NCBI RefSeq assembly: GCF_021129215.1
Contig: NZ_JAJOLP010000001.1
Location: 3,844,001-3,908,000 of the forward strand
DNA from: Agromyces sp. S2-1-8
GTDB lineage: Bacteria > Actinomycetota > Actinomycetes > Actinomycetales > Microbacteriaceae
Reading direction: 5' to 3'
Length of the DNA stretch: 64,000 nucleotides
Shown here in pieces: positions 26,065 through 34,282 of the stretch (its first letter is position 1; each line of letters opens with the position of its first letter). The notes under the pieces were generated by a model, which saw only the letters and a list, made by a program, of their open reading frames with translations, did not search any database and was not told the DNA's origin. Position numbers and translations under genes: made by a program.

Positions 26065-26103
26065 ACCGGCGGACACCACCCCATCTCCCAGATCGGAGCA
26101 CGC

Positions 26104-27087
26104 ATGCTGGCATGGAGGACGGGCGCTCCAGGTGAGCTGGTCCGCGTGGACGCACCCGCGCCCGAGCCGCTCGACGACGAGGTGGTCGTGCGGGTCGAGG
26201 CATGCGGCGTCTGCCGGACGGACCTGCACGTCATCGACCGCGAACTGCCGGTGCACCGCCCCGGCGTGATCCCCGGACACCAGGTCGTGGGTGTCGTGAC
26301 CGGCACGGGTGCCTCGGTCCGCCGGCTCAGGCCAGGCGACCGGGTCGGCATCGCATGGCTGCGACGCACGTGCGGCGCCTGCCGATGGTGCCGCGAAGGG
26401 CGGGAGAACCTCTGCCCGGCTTCCGAGTACACCGGCTGGGACGCCGACGGCGGGTTCGCCGAGTCCGCCACGGTTCCCGAGTCGTTCGCGTACCCCCTCC
26501 CCGCGGGTGCCGACCCCGTCACCACGGCGCCGCTGCTCTGCGCGGGCATCATCGGCTACCGTGCGCTGACCCGCGCGAACCTGCCGGCGGGAGGCAGGCT
26601 CGGGATCTACGGGTTCGGATCGAGCGCGCACCTCACGGCGAAGCTGGCACTCGCCGGCGGCGCCGAACTGCACGTCATGAGCCGAGGGCGCGAGAATCGC
26701 GCCCTCGCCACCCGACTGGGCGCCGTCTTCGTCGGCGACGCCACCGCGACCCCGCCGCAACCGCTCGACTCGGCCATCGTCTTCGCACCCGCGGGCGAGC
26801 TCGTCCCGCTCGCGCTGCGGGCGACCGCGCCCGGCGGCACCGTCGTGCTCGCGGGCATCCACATGACCGACGTTCCGGCCATGAGCTACGGCGAGCACCT
26901 GTTCGGCGAGCGGGACCTGCGCACCGTCACCGCCAACACCCGCGCAGACGGCGCCGCGTTCCTCCGGCTGAGCGGAGCGCTCGACCTCGTGCCGAGCGTC
27001 ACCCGCTACGACCTCGCGCGAGCCGACGCCGCCGTCGACGCGTTGCGTGCCGGCGAGGCATCCGGATCGATCGTGCTGGTGCCGTGA
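26104..27087 (+). CDS. Zinc-dependent alcohol dehydrogenase family protein
   Basis: A 327-residue medium-chain dehydrogenase. Catalytic-zinc ligands are C37 (CGVCRTD) and H59 (PGHQ); structural-zinc cysteines are C90, C93, C96 and C104 (CGACRWCREGRENLC). The nucleotide-binding loop GIYGFGSSAHLTAKLAL is present. It belongs with the zinc-binding alcohol dehydrogenase subgroup found in mycobacteria and in the Streptomyces dormancy island. It has a proper ribosome site (GGAG-CACGC-ATG), as expected for a downstream gene. It may reduce aldehydes and recycle NADH under low oxygen; this is inference. Confidence 0.93.
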   Translation: MLAWRTGAPGELVRVDAPAPEPLDDEVVVRVEACGVCRTDLHVIDRELPVHRPGVIPGHQVVGVVTGTGASVRRLRPGDRVGIAWLRRTCGACRWCREGRENLCPASEYTGWDADGGFAESATVPESFAYPLPAGADPVTTAPLLCAGIIGYRALTRANLPAGGRLGIYGFGSSAHLTAKLALAGGAELHVMSRGRENRALATRLGAVFVGDATATPPQPLDSAIVFAPAGELVPLALRATAPGGTVVLAGIHMTDVPAMSYGEHLFGERDLRTVTANTRADGAAFLRLSGALDLVPSVTRYDLARADAAVDALRAGEASGSIVLVP

Positions 27088-27103
27088 CGCGACGGCGCAC
27101 GAT

Positions 27104-27117
27104 GTGACCTATGGCCC
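27104..27117 (+). promoter_or_regulatory. DevR/DosR-type box B, upstream of the beta-CASP gene
   Basis: GTGACCTATGGCCC is centred exactly 41.5 bp upstream of the start codon at 27152, the same distance as for box A. No ribosome site lies between box and start. Confidence 0.75.
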
Positions 27118-27151
27118 AAGCGGCGAAGCCCGGCACGACGAGGCTGTCGGC

Positions 27152-28513
27152 ATGAACGCGACGCTGCGATTCCTCGGTGCTGCCGACACCGTCACCGGCT
27201 CCCGCTACCTCATCGACACCGGGGCGGCCCGCGTCCTCGTGGACTGCGGGCTCTTCCAGGGCTACAAGGTGCTGCGCGAACGCAACCGCGCCCCGTTCCC
27301 GGTGCCGCCCGAGTCGATCGACGCCGTCGTCCTCAGCCATGCGCACCTCGACCACACCGGGTACTTGCCGGCGCTCGTTCGCGACGGGTTCGCCGGCCGG
27401 GTCCATGCGACCTCGGGCACTGCCGACCTCAGCGAGATCATGCTGCGCGACAGCGCCCACCTGCTGGAGGAGGAGGCGCGACACGCCGCGCACGGGCACT
27501 GGTCGAGGCACACCGACCCGAGGCCCCTGTACACCGTCGCCGATGTCGAGCGAGCCCTCGACCGGCTCCGGCCGGTGGGCTTCGACGAGGAGATCGACCT
27601 CGGCGATCGGTTGTCGGCGACGCTCGTACCCGCCGGGCACATTCTCGGTGCCTCATCCGTGCGGATCGCCGTGGGAGGTCGCATCACCCATTTCACCGGC
27701 GACCTCGGTCGCGACGACGACCCGCTCATGCGACCGCCGCGCCGGTTCGCCGGCGCCGCGGTGCTCGTCACCGAGTCGACGTACGGCAACCGACGACACG
27801 CGCCGATCGATCCCGAGGCGCCGCTCGGCGAGATCATCCGCCGGGTGAGCGCCCGGGGCGGGGTCACGCTCATTCCGGCCTTCGCCGTCGGACGGACGGA
27901 GAGCATCCTCCTGCACCTCTCCCGCCTTCGCGATCGAGGCGAGCTCCCCGACGTGCCGATCTACCTCAACAGCCCGATGGCGGTCGACGTCAGCGCGGTC
28001 TACCAGCGCCATGCAGAGGAGCACCGGATGCCGCCCGACGAACTCGCGAGGATGTACGCGATCGCCACGCCGGTGCACGAGGTCGACGACTCGAAGCTGC
28101 TCAACCTGCGCGGCGGCCCGATGGTCATCATCTCGGCGAGCGGCATGCTGACCGGCGGCCGGATCCTGCACCACCTCGTCGCGTACGGCCCGGACCCCCG
28201 CAACGCCGTCGTGCTGACCGGCTTCCAGGCCGGCGGCACGCGCGGCGCCGCACTCGTCGCCGGCGAACGCTCGCTGCGGATCTTCGGCGAGGACGTCCCG
28301 ATCCGGGCCGAGGTCGTGAACATCGACACGATGTCGGCCCACGCCGACGCCGATGGTGTGATCGCGTGGATGCGCCGGGGGCCGGCGGCCCCCGAGCAGG
28401 TGTACGTCACCCACGGCGAGCCGGCTGCGGCCGATGCACTGCGAGTGCGCATCGAGCGCGAACTCGGGTGGCCCGCCCGTGTGCCGGAGCACGGCGAGCT
28501 CGTCGGGCTCTGA
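27152..28513 (+). CDS. MBL-fold beta-CASP RNase-like protein
   Basis: A 453-residue metallo-beta-lactamase protein of the beta-CASP, CPSF73-like group, which are mostly RNA nucleases. Metal ligands H63, H65, D67 and H68 are in LSHAHLDHTG; further ligands are in PAGHILGAS and FTGDLGRD. The beta-CASP insert shows LIPAFAVGRTESILLHL and VIISASGMLTGGRI; the RMMBL end has DTMSAHAD and YVTHGEP. The start lacks a ribosome site but is set by box B spacing. In a dormancy regulon it could degrade mRNA or rRNA during growth arrest. That role is inference. Confidence 0.92.
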   Translation: MNATLRFLGAADTVTGSRYLIDTGAARVLVDCGLFQGYKVLRERNRAPFPVPPESIDAVVLSHAHLDHTGYLPALVRDGFAGRVHATSGTADLSEIMLRDSAHLLEEEARHAAHGHWSRHTDPRPLYTVADVERALDRLRPVGFDEEIDLGDRLSATLVPAGHILGASSVRIAVGGRITHFTGDLGRDDDPLMRPPRRFAGAAVLVTESTYGNRRHAPIDPEAPLGEIIRRVSARGGVTLIPAFAVGRTESILLHLSRLRDRGELPDVPIYLNSPMAVDVSAVYQRHAEEHRMPPDELARMYAIATPVHEVDDSKLLNLRGGPMVIISASGMLTGGRILHHLVAYGPDPRNAVVLTGFQAGGTRGAALVAGERSLRIFGEDVPIRAEVVNIDTMSAHADADGVIAWMRRGPAAPEQVYVTHGEPAAADALRVRIERELGWPARVPEHGELVGL

Positions 28514-28557
28514 TCCGTGCGCCGACCGGTTCACCGTAACGGGGGCGCCGTGGCCGT

Positions 28558-29205
28558 TCACTCGACGCGGTGCGTCGTCTCGCCGCGCGCGAGCTGGTAG
28601 ACAGCGGCCTGGGTGCGTCGCTCGAAGCCGAGCTTGCGCAGCAGCCCCGAGACGTAGTTCTTCACTGTCTTCTCGGCGAGCGACAGCCGGTCGCCGATCT
28701 GCCGGTTGGTGAGGCCCTCGGCGATGAGGCCCAGGACCTGGCGCTCGCGGAGGTTGAGTGAGCCGAATCGGGGGTCGTTCCGGTCGTCGGCTTCGACGGG
28801 AGGGCGCAGCCGGGCGGCGACGGTCGGGTGGATGAGCGACCTGCCGGCGGCGACCGCCCGGACGGCATCGACGAGGCCGGAGCCGGCGATCGTCTTCAGC
28901 ACGTAGCCCGAGGCACCGGCCATCACGGCCGCCGCCGCCGCGGCGTCGTCGTCGTACGCCGTCAGCATGAGGCACTGGACCTCGGGATGCCTCGACCGGA
29001 TCTCGCGGCAGAGCGCGATCCCGTCGTCGTCCTGGAGGCGCACGTCGAGGACTGCGACGTCGGGCAGGAGCGCGGCGATCCGCACGAGCGCCCGGTCCGC
29101 GCTCGGTGCTTCGCCCACCACTTCGAGGTCGTGCTCGCGCTCGAGCAGCTGCGCCACCCCTCGGCGGACGATCTCGTGGTCGTCGACGAGGAACACCCGG
29201 GTCAT
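28558..29205 (-). CDS. devR: DevR/DosR-like NarL-family response regulator
   Basis: A 215-residue response regulator. The receiver has phospho-acceptor D54 (LDVRLQDDDG), T82 and K104, the same numbers as in M. tuberculosis DosR. The C-terminal LuxR-type HTH reads LAEKTVKNYVSGLLRKLG followed by ERRTQAAVY. K179, K182 and N183, which contact DNA in DosR, are all present at the same positions. Its start overlaps the devS stop by 4 bp (ATGA). DosR-type boxes surround the gene, so it is the likely activator of the 25.5-35.4 kb island. The Streptomyces counterpart is OsdR. Confidence 0.93.
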   Translation of the reverse strand: MTRVFLVDDHEIVRRGVAQLLEREHDLEVVGEAPSADRALVRIAALLPDVAVLDVRLQDDDGIALCREIRSRHPEVQCLMLTAYDDDAAAAAAVMAGASGYVLKTIAGSGLVDAVRAVAAGRSLIHPTVAARLRPPVEADDRNDPRFGSLNLRERQVLGLIAEGLTNRQIGDRLSLAEKTVKNYVSGLLRKLGFERRTQAAVYQLARGETTHRVE

Positions 29206-30920
29206 GGGGCCTCCCGTTCGAAGGGCGCCCGCCAGGCGGCCGTCGTCCGTCCGGCGATCGAATCGATCGCGAATGTGCCCCCGCGTGCCCTCGCCCGGGC
29301 CGCGATGTTCTCGATGCCGCTTCGACGCCCGCCTTCCGGCAGGCCCACCCCGTCGTCCTCCACTTTCACGCCGACCCCGAGGTCGTCGGCCGCGACGGCG
29401 ACGCTCACGCGATGGGCGGACGCGTGCCTGACCGCGTTCGTGAGCAGCTCGCGCACCGTGGCGGTGACGTCGTCGGCGAGCGCCCCGTCGACCGTCAGGT
29501 CGACCGGCCCGTCGAAACTCACGGTGATCGGCTGCGACAGCCCGGGCGAGCACTCGGAGGCGATGTCGAGGACTCGGTGCCGCAGCGACTCGTCCTGCCC
29601 GGGCCGCGGGGTCATCGCGAAGACGATCGTCCGGATCTGCATGATGTCCTCGTCCAGCGTCGCCACCGCCTTGCGGATGCGCTCGGAGAGACGGGCGTCG
29701 TTGATGGTCTCGGCGATCGACTGGAGCTCGAGCCCGGTGCCGAACAGCTGCTGGATCACGTGGTCGTGCAGGTCGCGCGCGATCCGCGAACGGTCCTCGA
29801 CGAGGAGGGCGCGCTGCTGCCGCTCGCGAGCCCTGGCGAGTTCGAGCGCGAGGGCGACCCGGTCGACGAGGTCGGCGGCGATGTCGAGTTCCGCGGCGCT
29901 GAACGCCGGGCGGCTCGGATGCCTCGCGACCGCGAGCACGCCCCAGGTGCCGGAATCGCTGCGGAGCGGCAGGAACATGACGGCGCCCGCGCTCGAGCCG
30001 TCGAGGATGGCAAGCGCGTCGGGGGCGGGATCGTGCCGGCCGCCCGGTCGGACCGCCGGCTCGCCGCGTTCGAACACCTCGCCGGCGCCGGTGGTCGCGG
30101 CGGGGACGACCCGCCCGGTGATCTCCGCTGCGCCGTCGCCCCGTGCCTCCGCGACCCGAACCGTCGGCGGCTCGTCTCCATCGGGCAGGATGACGCAGAC
30201 GCGGTTCGCCGTGGTGCGCGTGATGAGCTCGTCGGCGAGCATCGCCGGCGCCGACCCGTCGACGGACTCGAGGAGTGCAGCGGTGATGTGCGCCGACGCG
30301 GCCATCCACCGCTGCCGCTGGCGGGTCTCCTCGAGCAGGCGGGCATTCGCGATGACGAAGCCCGCTGTGGCTGCGAGCGCGGTCACGAGCTGCTCGTCCT
30401 CCTCGGTGAAGAGTCCGCGCCGCGGGTTCGAGAGATAGAGGTTGCCGTACACCTCCGCTCGCACGCGGATCGGCACACCGAGGAAGGCGTCCATGCTCGG
30501 ATGCCCCGCCGGGAACCCGACCGACCGCGGGTGATCGGAGATGTGCTGCAGGCGGATCGGGCGCGGGTCGTCGATCAGGGCCCCGAGCACGCCCCGGCCT
30601 TCGGGGAGGTGCCCGATGGCCGCCGCCGCGTCGTCCGAGATCCCGACATGGATGAACGCCTCGAGCCCGTCGCCGTCGGCGGCGATCACGCCGAGCGCGC
30701 CGTACTCCGCGTCGACCAGCTCGACGGCCGACTGGGCGATGCGCTCGAGCACCACCGGGAGCTCGGCATGCTCGACGACGGCCTGCGTGGCACGGAGCAG
30801 CGCTTGGAGACGGCCCTGGGTGTGGACCATGGCGTCGGCCCGCTCGGCCAACTCGCGCATGGCGCGATCCAACTCCGACCGCGGCCGGTCGGCGAAGGGC
30901 AACGACGACCGGTCCGACAT
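29202..30920 (-). CDS. devS: DevS/DosS-like GAF-GAF sensor histidine kinase
   Basis: A 572-residue cytoplasmic kinase. GAF-A (about 45-195) has VDAEYGALGV, LPEGRGVLGALIDDPRPIRL and GHPSMDAFLGVP. H140 and Y162 (GNLYL) align with the haem ligand H149 and Y171 of M. tuberculosis DosS, so haem-based O2/NO/CO or redox sensing is likely. GAF-B follows (about 210-365). The HisKA_3 dimerisation helix carries the phospho-acceptor H385 (ARDLHDHVIQQLFGTGL), and the ATPase has ELLTNAVRHA and DDGVGLPEGG. GGAGGAGCC precedes the ATG. Transcribed first, with devR coupled. Haem binding is inferred from alignment by eye. Confidence 0.92.
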   Translation of the reverse strand: MSDRSSLPFADRPRSELDRAMRELAERADAMVHTQGRLQALLRATQAVVEHAELPVVLERIAQSAVELVDAEYGALGVIAADGDGLEAFIHVGISDDAAAAIGHLPEGRGVLGALIDDPRPIRLQHISDHPRSVGFPAGHPSMDAFLGVPIRVRAEVYGNLYLSNPRRGLFTEEDEQLVTALAATAGFVIANARLLEETRQRQRWMAASAHITAALLESVDGSAPAMLADELITRTTANRVCVILPDGDEPPTVRVAEARGDGAAEITGRVVPAATTGAGEVFERGEPAVRPGGRHDPAPDALAILDGSSAGAVMFLPLRSDSGTWGVLAVARHPSRPAFSAAELDIAADLVDRVALALELARARERQQRALLVEDRSRIARDLHDHVIQQLFGTGLELQSIAETINDARLSERIRKAVATLDEDIMQIRTIVFAMTPRPGQDESLRHRVLDIASECSPGLSQPITVSFDGPVDLTVDGALADDVTATVRELLTNAVRHASAHRVSVAVAADDLGVGVKVEDDGVGLPEGGRRSGIENIAARARARGGTFAIDSIAGRTTAAWRAPFEREAP

Positions 30921-30981
30921 GGCTCCTCCGTACGGATGGCGGCAGGTTACCACTCGGGCCCGACGACGGACACCGCGCGAC

Positions 30982-30995
30982 GGGACCAATGGCCC
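30982..30995. promoter_or_regulatory. DevR/DosR-type box C between devS and a two-domain USP gene
   Basis: GGGACCAATGGCCC lies in the divergent region, centred 68.5 bp from the devS ATG and 83.5 bp from the USP GTG. It does not fit the -42 spacing of the other boxes, so it could act on devSR with a leader or work with the weaker site at 31026-31039. Confidence 0.7.
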
Positions 30996-31025
30996 GGTCG
31001 CGTACGACTCCCGTCCGCGAACCTG

Positions 31026-31039
31026 AGAGGGCCGGTCCC
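31026..31039 (+). promoter_or_regulatory. Weak DevR-type site before the USP gene
   Basis: AGAGGGCCGGTCCC keeps a good right half (GGTCCC) but a poor left half. Its centre is 39.5 bp from the GTG at 31072, close to the -42 rule. It may be a secondary site filled cooperatively with box C. Confidence 0.3.
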
Positions 31040-31071
31040 GGATGTGCGGGGCCGAGGAAGGGGCGGAGCGG

Positions 31072-31950
31072 GTGAAGCCGGTACTGGTCGGAGTCGACGG
31101 CTCGATCGCGAGCCGGGCGGCCGTGAGCTGGGCCGTCGAACGCGCCCGCGCGGACGGCCGCGAGGTGGAGTTGCGCTTCGTCGTCGACGACGAATGGGGC
31201 GTCGTCGGGGCTCCTGCGCGCGATGAGCTGCGTGCGGGCGCCGAGGCCCTGGTCCAGCGCGAGCTGGCGTTCGCACGCGGCCCCGCCGGCGCGGTCCCCG
31301 TGCGGGCCGGATTCTCCGTCGGGCCGCCCATCCTCACCCTCGCCGATGCCGCTCGCGACGCCGACGTCGTCGTCGTCGGCACGCACAAGGTCGGTGTCTT
31401 CCACGGAATGGCGCTCGGATCCCGCTCACTGCAGCTCGCCGCGATCTCACCGGTGCCGGTCGCCATCGTGCCCGCACCGTCCGGCGAGTCCCGGAGCGGC
31501 ATCGTCATGGGCGTCGGCGGCGGCATCGACGAAGACGTGGTCGTTCGAGCGGCGGTCGCCGAGTCGAATCGGTCGGGCGAGCCGTTGGTGCTCGTGCGCT
31601 CCTTCACCGACCGCGTGGCCCTCGGCGAGCAGGCGCTCGACCACGCGACGCGGCTCGCCGAGACGCTCGCACCGTCGGCGGGAGTGTCCCGGCGACGGTC
31701 GAGCACATCGGCCGGGGAAGCCCTCGCGGTCATGTCCGGCCAAGCGGTGCTCACGGTGGTCGGGCGGCCGACCGCACCGGGCCAGCACGGGTACCGGCCG
31801 CTCGGACGCGCCGTCTCCGACCTGCTCATGAACCTCCGCGGCCCCGCCCTCGTCGTCCCGTTCCCGCACACCGACGAACGGCGCGAGCGATCGACTTTCT
31901 CAGCGCACCACGATGAACGGAGACCCCATGCGATCCCTGGTCCTGTATGA
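31072..31950 (+). CDS. Universal stress protein, two domains
   Basis: A 292-residue tandem UspA protein. The first domain begins MKPVLVGVDGSIASRAAVSWA; its ATP loop is altered (GTHKVGVFHGMALGS, second glycine replaced by lysine). The second domain is degenerate (VVGRPTAPGQHGYRPLG). The GTG at 31072 gives the standard USP N-terminus and has GGAGCGG nearby; an ATG at 31042 would add ten residues. The 3' end overlaps the flavodoxin gene by 23 bp. It is divergent from devS, much as Rv3134c accompanies devRS in mycobacteria. Confidence 0.88.
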   Translation: MKPVLVGVDGSIASRAAVSWAVERARADGREVELRFVVDDEWGVVGAPARDELRAGAEALVQRELAFARGPAGAVPVRAGFSVGPPILTLADAARDADVVVVGTHKVGVFHGMALGSRSLQLAAISPVPVAIVPAPSGESRSGIVMGVGGGIDEDVVVRAAVAESNRSGEPLVLVRSFTDRVALGEQALDHATRLAETLAPSAGVSRRRSSTSAGEALAVMSGQAVLTVVGRPTAPGQHGYRPLGRAVSDLLMNLRGPALVVPFPHTDERRERSTFSAHHDERRPHAIPGPV

Positions 31951-32479
31951 ATCGATGTTCGGCGTCACCCGTCGCGTCGGAGAGGCCATCGCCGACGGGC
32001 TGCGGGCCTTCGGCGACGCCGACGCCGTGCCCGTGTCGACGGGCGCCGGCGAGGCGGACGACGCGGATCTGGTCGTGATCGGGGTGCCGACCCATGCGCA
32101 CTCCATCCCCGGGCCGAGATCGCGCGCGGAAGCCGCCGAGTGGGCGGCAGATCCCGAACGCGGTCTCGCACTCGAGCCCGGTGCGACCGGGCCGGGCGTC
32201 CGCGAATGGATCAAGGCGCTGGACGCACCGCCGCGGCACTGGGCCGCGTTCGCCACGCGCGCCGATCTCCCGCGGATCCTGGCCGGCGACGGTGCGGTCG
32301 GGATCGAGCGGCGCATGCGGCGCTTGGGCGTTCCCCCGCTGCACGACGGCGAGTGCTTCATCGTGTCCGTCGACAACGCGCTGCTGCCGGGCGAACTCGA
32401 CCGCGCCCGAGCGTGGGGCGGCACCCTCGGTCGCGCGGCGGCCGAGGCGGATCGTGATCGCCGGACCGACGCCGGCTGA
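31928..32479 (+). CDS. Flavodoxin-domain protein
   Basis: A 183-residue flavodoxin-like protein. The FMN phosphate loop is SMFGVTRRVGEAI after the first strand RSLVLYE; DLVVIGVPTHAHSIPGPRS is the second FMN loop. The start at 31928 is chosen because GGAG-ACCCC precedes it, giving MRSLVLYESMFG; the gene starts inside the USP coding end, so the two are translationally linked. It may carry electrons to an unknown partner under low oxygen. Similar flavodoxins accompany USPs in other actinobacterial stress islands. Confidence 0.85.
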   Translation: MRSLVLYESMFGVTRRVGEAIADGLRAFGDADAVPVSTGAGEADDADLVVIGVPTHAHSIPGPRSRAEAAEWAADPERGLALEPGATGPGVREWIKALDAPPRHWAAFATRADLPRILAGDGAVGIERRMRRLGVPPLHDGECFIVSVDNALLPGELDRARAWGGTLGRAAAEADRDRRTDAG

Positions 32480-32496
32480 GCGGAAGGAAGAACGAC

Positions 32497-33330
32497 ATGT
32501 TCGAACGAATCGTGGTCGGTGCCGACGGCTCCCCCGCCTCGGCGGCGGCGGTCGACTGGGCGGCCGCCCGAGCCGGCGAGGCCCAGCTCGTCCTCGTCCA
32601 CGTCGAACGCGACCGCGAGCGGGGCAGCGAGTACCTGAGCGCCACCTCGGAGCGCGCGGGAGCGAGAGTCCGGCTGATCGACGAGGCGGAACGCGTGCGC
32701 GAGGCCCACCCGGGCCTGCACGTCGTGACGTCGACCGAGACCGGACCGGTCGTCGACGTGCTGCGATCGTTCCTGCGACGAGGAACCCTCGTCGTGGTCG
32801 GCCGCGACTCCGATCGGCCCGGGCGCTGGTCGGCCGGCGTCCGACTCGCGGGCTCGCACGGCGGCGGCGGCGTCGCCGTCATCCCGCCCGGAGGTCGGCC
32901 CGGCGGCGGCGAGCTCGGCGTGGTCGTCGGCATCGACGGCTCCGCGCTCGGCGACGCGGTCGTCCGCGTCGCCGCCGACCTCGCGGCGATGACCGGCGAG
33001 CCGTTGACGCTCCTGCACGCGTGGACTGCACCGGCGATGTGGGAGGCGGACCTGAAGCAGTTCGCCGGCGAGTTCGGCGAGTACGAGCAGATGCATCGCG
33101 ACACGCTCGCGGCCGCGATCGATGCGAGCATCGCCTCGGGCGCACAGCCGCATGGCCGGCTCGTGCACGGACGTCCGACCGACGAACTGCTCGAGGCGGC
33201 CGAGCGCGCATCACTGCTCGTCGTGGGCAGCCACAGCGGATCTTCGGTGGCCCGCTTCCTCCTGGGGTCGGTCAGTCACGAGCTCCTGCTCCGAGCCACG
33301 ATCCCCGTGCTCGTCGTGCTCCCCGAATGA
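32497..33330 (+). CDS. Universal stress protein, two domains
   Basis: A 277-residue tandem UspA protein. Domain 1 starts MFERIVVGADGSPASAAAV and has a poor nucleotide loop (VVGRDSDRPGRWSAG). Domain 2 starts VVVGIDGSALGDAV and has GSHSGSSVARFLLGS, where the second glycine of G-2x-G-9x-GS is serine. GGAAGGAAG lies before the ATG, and the gene is 17 bp after the flavodoxin, so the three genes from 31072 form one unit. It is closed by a 32-bp perfect palindrome. Confidence 0.92.
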   Translation: MFERIVVGADGSPASAAAVDWAAARAGEAQLVLVHVERDRERGSEYLSATSERAGARVRLIDEAERVREAHPGLHVVTSTETGPVVDVLRSFLRRGTLVVVGRDSDRPGRWSAGVRLAGSHGGGGVAVIPPGGRPGGGELGVVVGIDGSALGDAVVRVAADLAAMTGEPLTLLHAWTAPAMWEADLKQFAGEFGEYEQMHRDTLAAAIDASIASGAQPHGRLVHGRPTDELLEAAERASLLVVGSHSGSSVARFLLGSVSHELLLRATIPVLVVLPE

Positions 33331-33342
33331 CGTCTGCGCCAC

Positions 33343-33374
33343 GCGCTCACGTGATGCATGCATCACGTGAGCGC
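33343..33374. terminator. 32-bp perfect palindrome between convergent USP genes
   Basis: The sequence is its own complement over 32 bp and contains TCACGTGA twice around a central GCATGC. It lies 12 bp after one USP stop and 4 bp before the other, so a bidirectional terminator is the simple reading. It is less GC-rich than other terminators here and has no T-tract; a protein site is an alternative. Confidence 0.6.
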
Positions 33375-33378
33375 ACCG

Positions 33379-34224
33379 TCATGCGTCGTGCTCCGTTGCG
33401 GCAGTCGGCTCCGACTCCGCCGACGGAACGACCTCCGTCACGACGAGGACCGGGCACGGCGGGTCCAGCAGCAGCATCACGCTCACGGACCCGAGGAAGA
33501 AGCGCCGGATGCGTCCATAGCCGTGGCTCGCGACGACGACGGCCGATGCAGAAGCCCCGAGTTCGTCGAGCAGCTGCGCCGCATCGGCGCGGTGCAGGCG
33601 ACCGCTGCACTCCGCACCGAGTTCTCGGGCGCGCCCGACCGCCTCGTCGAGCGCACGCCGATGCATCGACTCGAAGACCTCGAGGTCGTCGGTGACCTCG
33701 CCGAAGACCGGCGTCCACGTCGACGGCGGGTGCCAGGCATGGACGATCTCGAGGGGCGCTCCGCGCAGACGGGCCTCATCGGCGGCGACCTCGACCGCGG
33801 CGAGCGCCGCCGCCGACCCGTCGATGCCGATCACGACCGGTCGCCCGTCCTCGGGCGGCGGTCCGGGCGGCACGACCGCCACCGTCCCTCCCCCATGACG
33901 GCCCGCCAGCCGGGCGGCGAGGCTCCAGCGCGATCCGCGCTTGTGCGCAGGCGCTCCGACGACGACGAGCGACCCGGGTCGCACCTGTTCGGCGAGCACC
34001 TGCTCGGGCGCCCCTTCGACGACCCGCGTCTCGACGTTCCAGCGCTCGCGGGAGCCATGGCGGGCGAGGACCGCTTCGACGCGCTCCTCGTTGAATCGCG
34101 AGTCGGGGTCTTCGAGCACGTGGAGGAGCACGATCGGAAGACGGTCTCCACGACGCAGCGCCCAGTCCAATGCCGCTTCGGCCTCGGGCGCCCCGTTCCA
34201 GCCGACGATGATCCTGGTGAACAT
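33379..34224 (-). CDS. Universal stress protein, two domains
   Basis: A 281-residue tandem UspA protein, starting MFTRIIVGWNGAPEAEAALDWA. In domain 2 the nucleotide loop is SHGYGRIRRFFLGS, with the first glycine of the motif replaced by alanine (VVASHG). Domain 1 has VVGAPAHKRGSRWSLAARLAG, which is degenerate. There is no ribosome site before the ATG at 34224; box E is centred 42.5 bp upstream, so a leaderless transcript is likely. It reads away from the DUF1003 gene. Confidence 0.92.
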   Translation of the reverse strand: MFTRIIVGWNGAPEAEAALDWALRRGDRLPIVLLHVLEDPDSRFNEERVEAVLARHGSRERWNVETRVVEGAPEQVLAEQVRPGSLVVVGAPAHKRGSRWSLAARLAGRHGGGTVAVVPPGPPPEDGRPVVIGIDGSAAALAAVEVAADEARLRGAPLEIVHAWHPPSTWTPVFGEVTDDLEVFESMHRRALDEAVGRARELGAECSGRLHRADAAQLLDELGASASAVVVASHGYGRIRRFFLGSVSVMLLLDPPCPVLVVTEVVPSAESEPTAATEHDA

Positions 34225-34259
34225 GTGCCACAGCTTCGCGCGTCGCCGCGAGCGACGGC

Positions 34260-34273
34260 GGGTCGAAAGTCAC
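34260..34273 (-). promoter_or_regulatory. DevR/DosR-type box E, upstream of the leftward USP gene
   Basis: On the minus strand GTGACTTTCGACCC, a near match to the mycobacterial DosR core. Its centre is 42.5 bp from the start codon at 34224. Confidence 0.7.
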
Positions 34274-34282
34274 ATCGGATCA

